Assembly: GCA_023105745.1 (NCBI GenBank)
Contig: JALGQZ010000014.1
Coordinates: 2,823,888-2,887,887, forward strand
DNA length: 64,000 nucleotides
Direction: 5' to 3'
Origin: Austropuccinia psidii
Taxonomy: Eukaryota; Basidiomycota; Pucciniomycetes; Pucciniales; Sphaerophragmiaceae
Position 1 is the stretch's first letter; every line of letters begins with the position of its first letter. The notes under the pieces were generated by a model. That model did not search any database and was not told where the DNA came from. It saw only the letters and a program-made list of their open reading frames with translations. A program made the translations under genes and the position numbers. Positions 59,366-64,000 of the stretch are shown here, in pieces.

Positions 59366-60804
59366 TGTCAGGATGAAACTATGATAAAGGTGTAAATAGG
59401 CTAAATAAAACTTTAACTATGTTTGTGACACTGTAAAAATAGTTTGAAAATATTTATAAGGTTTTAAAGATAATTAAATTCAAGATTAAAAGGGCTTTAC
59501 TATATATGATATAGTGGTGGTGAGCGCTGTTGAAAGCCCTGGGTGCAGCTTTATCTGTTGGGTTACAATAATAAAAGACTACAATAATTAAATTTAGAAT
59601 TATACCTCATTATTAACCAAGAGTAAAACTGTTTTTGACAGTTTACTACGTAGGTTATTCAAGAGCAGGATGAGGAGACAATTCTGGCTATGAAAAGCCT
59701 CCTTTTTATCCTGAAATGGGGTGGAAGGGCTGTTAGACCTTTCCACATAGAGGAAGTGAAGATTTTTTCACTCTCTGAGACAGGCTTGTGGTTTCAAAGG
59801 ACCTGTATAGCCTGTATTGGGCTCAAATGTGGTTTTGAAACCACATCTGGGCAGTTTTCACCAATACAGGGTGAAAATTTTCATCTGCGGACCTCACAGC
59901 CTGATTCTGACGTGTATGACACGTGGAATGCTGTACAGAACCTGTATGGGAGCCCAATATTGACTGATATATGAGGTATTGAAGTGAAAATAAGCTTCTT
60001 CATCTATTTGACACCTCATATTCATGGTTATAGGATATTATCCCATGGTAAGGCTGTATATGACAGCAGGTGGGAATCTGACCTTAAAACAGCCATAAAT
60101 TTGTCATGTCTTGAGATATCAACCTCAAAATTTGTTCAGTGTGTAGCCCTGTATGTGCTCTACACAATGGTACCTCATTTGATATGGGTATCATTAAATA
60201 TGGCAAAGTTATCCCATGTACAAGAGTTTTTGTACATTTGCGTGGTATAGGCCAAAAGCTGTATTGAGCTTGTTTGCCTCATAACTTTTGTTCTATTTGG
60301 GCTATGGGAAAATGGATGACACCATCAGATAGCCCTGATTGTGCTCTTTCCAAAAGCACCCCACTTCAAGTATCTCACACTAAAACTGTAGAAGTTAGAT
60401 GAGAGGTGAATATTTTGTTCACCCTTATTTGGCCTGAAATTGACCATAACTCCAGTAATATTGGTGCTAGCTCAGTTTGGCTGGTACCATTAGATAGCCC
60501 TGGCTTAGAGCTTCATTTTGAATACCCATTTGATGGGGTTAAGCCTCTCCTTCTAAATTTTAGATGAGAGGTGAAAATTAAGGTTTATGCTCAGCAATAA
60601 CTTTGAGCAGGAATAACTTTGTTATTTCTTGTCCAATGGTGATGGGACTTATGTTTTCAGAAAGAGGTGAGTTTCCTTTTTCTTTTGATACCTTTTGTGC
60701 TGATTTGGCTCAGCTCCATGTTTTGGTGGTATCTTGGCTATACCATTGGTTTATGGTATTTTGGCTGTCATGCTTGTGCTCTGGTTTTGAGTAACAGGTT
60801 GACA
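59366..60804 (+). mobile_element. Solo LTR, family B, third copy
   Basis: Starts TGTCAGGA and ends CAGGTTGACA; 1439 bp, almost the same length as the 1437-bp copy at 41048 and closely similar throughout (for example GTGGTGGTGAGCGCT, GACACCTCATATTCATGG). Flanking pentamers AAAAA and ACAAA differ at one base. It lies just right of the MULE. Confidence 0.8.
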
Positions 60805-60809
60805 ACAAA

Positions 60810-62589
60810 AGGGGGGACTTGAAGGCCTTCCTTCAAAATAAAGATGAAGAAAACTCTCATTTCACCTTGAAATAATTCACAAGTTTAAAAAGGCCTTTTT
60901 CAATTAATATATAGAAATTCAGTGTCCATTCATCACCTTAGTTGCAAAAACAATTCTTGCTTCCAGTAACAGGCAGATCCCTGGCATTAACTTAGATAAT
61001 TGACAGTGCTGTTTTCATAAAACAATTAATTTTTTTGTTTGTTATTTTGTGTTTTTGAATTTTTGAGTTTTGGTAATCATCAATTTCTTTATATTTCAAT
61101 TTATTCTTTTATGAAAAATAAATTTATTAAAGATCAAAGTTTCTGAAAAAATCTAGACGTGAGAAACAGCAATGTCCAGAAAAGAATTAAGCCTTACAAA
61201 TGAAAGCCTTATTCAGTAACACCTGACACTGTATATACAGTTTTTGCCTTTTTTTGGATGACATGGACCCTAAATGAAATGATATTACTTCATTTTTAGT
61301 GTTGAATATATATTTGTTTTTGGTAGTGGTATTATAGCAATTAATATTTGAAATAGATAAATAGTTTTTTTCTGTTTTGTGACCAAAGGAGATTTTTTCC
61401 ATTTATCAAGTTCTCAGGCTTTATGTTCATCTGCTATTCAGTTATAATGACCATGCTTCTTTCAAAGATTAAGCAGAGACCAATCTTCCTCTGAACAAGG
61501 GGAAAGTGTTTCAGGTTTTTCATCAAATAATAATTTGACATTTATTCCAATTGGATTCAATTTTTGAAACTTTGGAGCCACAAATCTATTCAAGCTTGAT
61601 GGAAATTATGGATTAAATAGGAAGATTATTTGATATATATAATTAAAGATGATTTCATAAAATAATTCTCCTAAATGCCTCTCTTCATCCTTTTTTGGTG
61701 GATTAAATCACTCCAAGAATCATGTAAAGCCTTTATTTCCCATAGTAAATTTCCATTCTCAAATCAGAAAAGAAGTGTTATTTCCAAGATTTTAGGAAAC
61801 ATCAAGTTAAAGCTGGTCTCCAAATTTCTTTTTGAGATATTTAGGAATAGTATTGTGGTATTCCATACCTTATTGGCCCAGTTTCAAGTGAGATTTCATT
61901 TATAAGGCTTTAAATTGAAAAAATAACGAAGAAAAAATCAATAATTTATCAATTATAATAAAGGAACTCAGCAATAAAATGGATTTAAATTCATCAATAT
62001 GTATAATCCCATAAGAAAATCCTGGAAGAATGGTCCATTTAATTACAAGAATAACAATAAAATCAGGAAAAGAAAAAGACAATCTAGCAAGAATGTTAAA
62101 TTCACCAGTGAGAGGGGCAGTGAAACACTCAAGTTACCCTAGCTCTGCTCAATGTTTGGATTACTCAGCAATGCAGTTATTAAACTGAGGCCACTTCAAT
62201 AAATAATAAATTAAAACTGTATTAAACAACAGTCACAAGACAGAAAGAAAAAGAAATCAATCAATTTATGCAAGGAAAATCCATCAAAACCTTAAATTAC
62301 ACAGCATATCTGTGGAAATACAAGCACAGCCACCTGATAAGCCAGTAGATATAAATTGCAAACAGAATTTAAATTAAATGAAGGAAAATTAAAACTCATA
62401 CAGGACAAATAGAATCCCCACAATACACAGCACTTTCAACCTGCAGTTCAAATAGTGCACAGACCTATGGTGCAATAGCTGTAAAAAATCATCTCATTCC
62501 ACCAAAAATGGCGCAATACCTCCAAGAAATGACACCATCTCAAAATTCCTCGCCAGAAAAAACATCTCAGATTACATAATCATACATAA
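60810..62589. other. No gene seen; possible left part of an LTR
   Basis: AT-rich. A purine-rich AACAAGGGGAAAG followed by TGTTTCAGG at 61507 could be the polypurine tract and start of the LTR that ends at 63683 (giving 2177 bp), but no second copy confirms it. Confidence 0.35.
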
Positions 62590-63683
62590 AAATGGTGCAA
62601 CCAACCAAACAAATGATATCTCACCACTATAAAAAATTATCCCATCCAAAAGAAGTGAAAAAATTCTAAGTCCCTTGTTTTTGAGTGCCTCTATGGAGAG
62701 CCCAAAGAATATAAATAGAGGTCCTCTTTCCCTCATTTTTTCCTCCTTTCCCCATGCAATAATTATATACCAAGAAGGAGAATAATTATTCATCCCTCAC
62801 TAGTGGGTCAATCTAGTATTATCATTCAAATGGGAATTATATACCAAGAAGGAGAATAATTCATCCATCCCTTACTAGTAGAATAATCTAGTTATTTTAT
62901 TGAAGTATCATAGAATTATAAGTTTACTTCATAGTTATTTCTAATTAATAGTAGTTAAAAGAAGGTCTACTTTATATTATCAATCCACCCTATGTTTAAG
63001 CTATTAGTCTTATAATTATAATACTATCAATAATACTCAAAATATTGAGTTTAACACCATAACCTTTACATTATAAAGTAAAAATATTATTATTATATCT
63101 TCATATTAAAAGAAACAACTGTAAAAATAAATATTATTATATAAAAAACTTACACTTATATTATATTATATCACTCATATATCTAACAAATACCCATTCT
63201 ATATTAAAAAATATATTACCAATAAATTATTGGAGGTCTTATTGTTATATCATATTAACAACTACCCTCTCAAACCATTAAGTATTATAAAAGATATAAC
63301 ATCAAATTGAACTCACCCTTATACTATATAGTAGTACTATTATATTAAATCAAACTCTTATATTATTAAGGTCTTACCCTTATATAATTTTTTATTATTA
63401 TTTAAACATCATATTTTATACTGTTTTAACTTACAAGTTACTTATCTGATTATTGAATAGGTCTGATAGATACTGCTGAAAAGTCTTCTCTAATTGTAAA
63501 GCCACAATCTTAAATATTGATTTGTGAGCTCTGTAGGGAGATTGTTTAGTATACTCAGAGGGGCAGCTAAACCACCAGTAGCACCCTTGGTTACAGGATT
63601 ATTTCAGCAATTAAAAACTGTTTACCTGTTATTTCCCCCTCAAGGACTGCCTTATCCAATCCCACACTAAAAGGAGATCCACA
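62590..63683 (+). repeat. 3' portion of another gypsy-family LTR
   Basis: AAATTCTAAGTCCC, TGGAGAGCCCAAAGAATATAAATAGAGG split by changes, AAAACTGTT, CAAGGACTGCC and the terminal GGAGATCCACA parallel the LTRs at 8587 and 20540. No primer-binding site follows at 63684, so it is a solo or 3' LTR. The left edge is not fixed. A direct repeat (TATACCAAGAAGGAGAATAA, at about 62767 and 62839) lies downstream of the TATA box. Confidence 0.6.
62710..62718 (+). promoter_or_regulatory. TATA box in LTR
   Basis: TATAAATAG followed by AGGTCC, as at 9823 and 21963. Confidence 0.55.
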
Positions 63684-64000
63684 GTAGGTAATCCTATTTT
63701 AGGAAGTGTTGGTTTCACATTGTAATATGGCTACTTGAAGTTTTTTGAATAAAGAAAGAACTCAAGCTTTCCATACCAAACCCACATTTAACCATTTACA
63801 AATTATTTGAAACCAATTATTCATATGTTCAATTAGTTAAATTTTCTTTTTTCAAGATTCTAAACCCAATCATTAAATTTAGAATACTAAAAAGGAGTCA
63901 AAAATTAAACTCAAAATATTTAGTGTTATTTTTTTAAAGAATCTTCATGTTTTTAGATACATTACTCAGGAAGGAAATAAGTTAGTAAATAAATCAAAAA
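63684..64000. other. No gene seen
   Basis: AT-rich sequence after the last LTR. No primer-binding site or coding frame. Confidence 0.5.

Overview
This is a eukaryotic, strongly AT-rich window that is mostly made of transposable elements. It best fits a rust fungus (Pucciniales). The gag, protease, hAT and OTU-bearing MULE protein sequences resemble, from memory, those of myrtle-rust-type genomes, and the one convincing host gene has three short GT-AG introns. No operons, tRNA or rRNA genes or prokaryotic signals were seen.

Layout. 1-3541: minus-strand gypsy relic (LTR, primer-binding site, broken gag) running off the left edge. About 6060-8300: minus-strand hAT transposase relic. 8587-23111: a 14.5 kb LTR retrotransposon with LTRs, primer-binding site, gag, retropepsin, a second retropepsin-like fold without its active site, a long non-coding tail and a polypurine tract, but no reverse transcriptase or integrase. 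It contains a nested TIR element. 23112-26302: minus-strand copia polyprotein relic with an LTR-like promoter region behind it. 26.9-32.4 kb: AT-rich DNA with few landmarks. 32884-33804: a four-exon host gene for a DinB-like (four-helix, putative metal-binding) protein of 217 aa, apparently intact. 35.2-37.3 kb: worn gypsy LTR. 38626-39074, 50672-51448 and 18772-19319: short TIR elements of one family with 8-bp target duplications. The same termini flank a decayed MULE with an OTU domain at 55067-59137, the likely autonomous relative. 41048-42484, 48689-49954 and 59366-60804: three solo LTRs of another family. The first sits in a duplicated block whose sister copy (about 46.2-47.5 kb) keeps the empty site. 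51521-54342: a very young LTR-flanked element whose two 595-bp LTRs differ at only three positions, with a perfect 5-bp target duplication and one intact unknown ORF. The right end holds one more gypsy-family LTR ending at 63683.

The best candidates for something undescribed are the young single-ORF LTR element (51521-54342) and the RT-less gag/protease/pseudo-protease element (8587-23111). Both must depend on proteins supplied by other elements. Frames, motifs, repeat ends and intron joins were read by eye; no alignment or database search was run.
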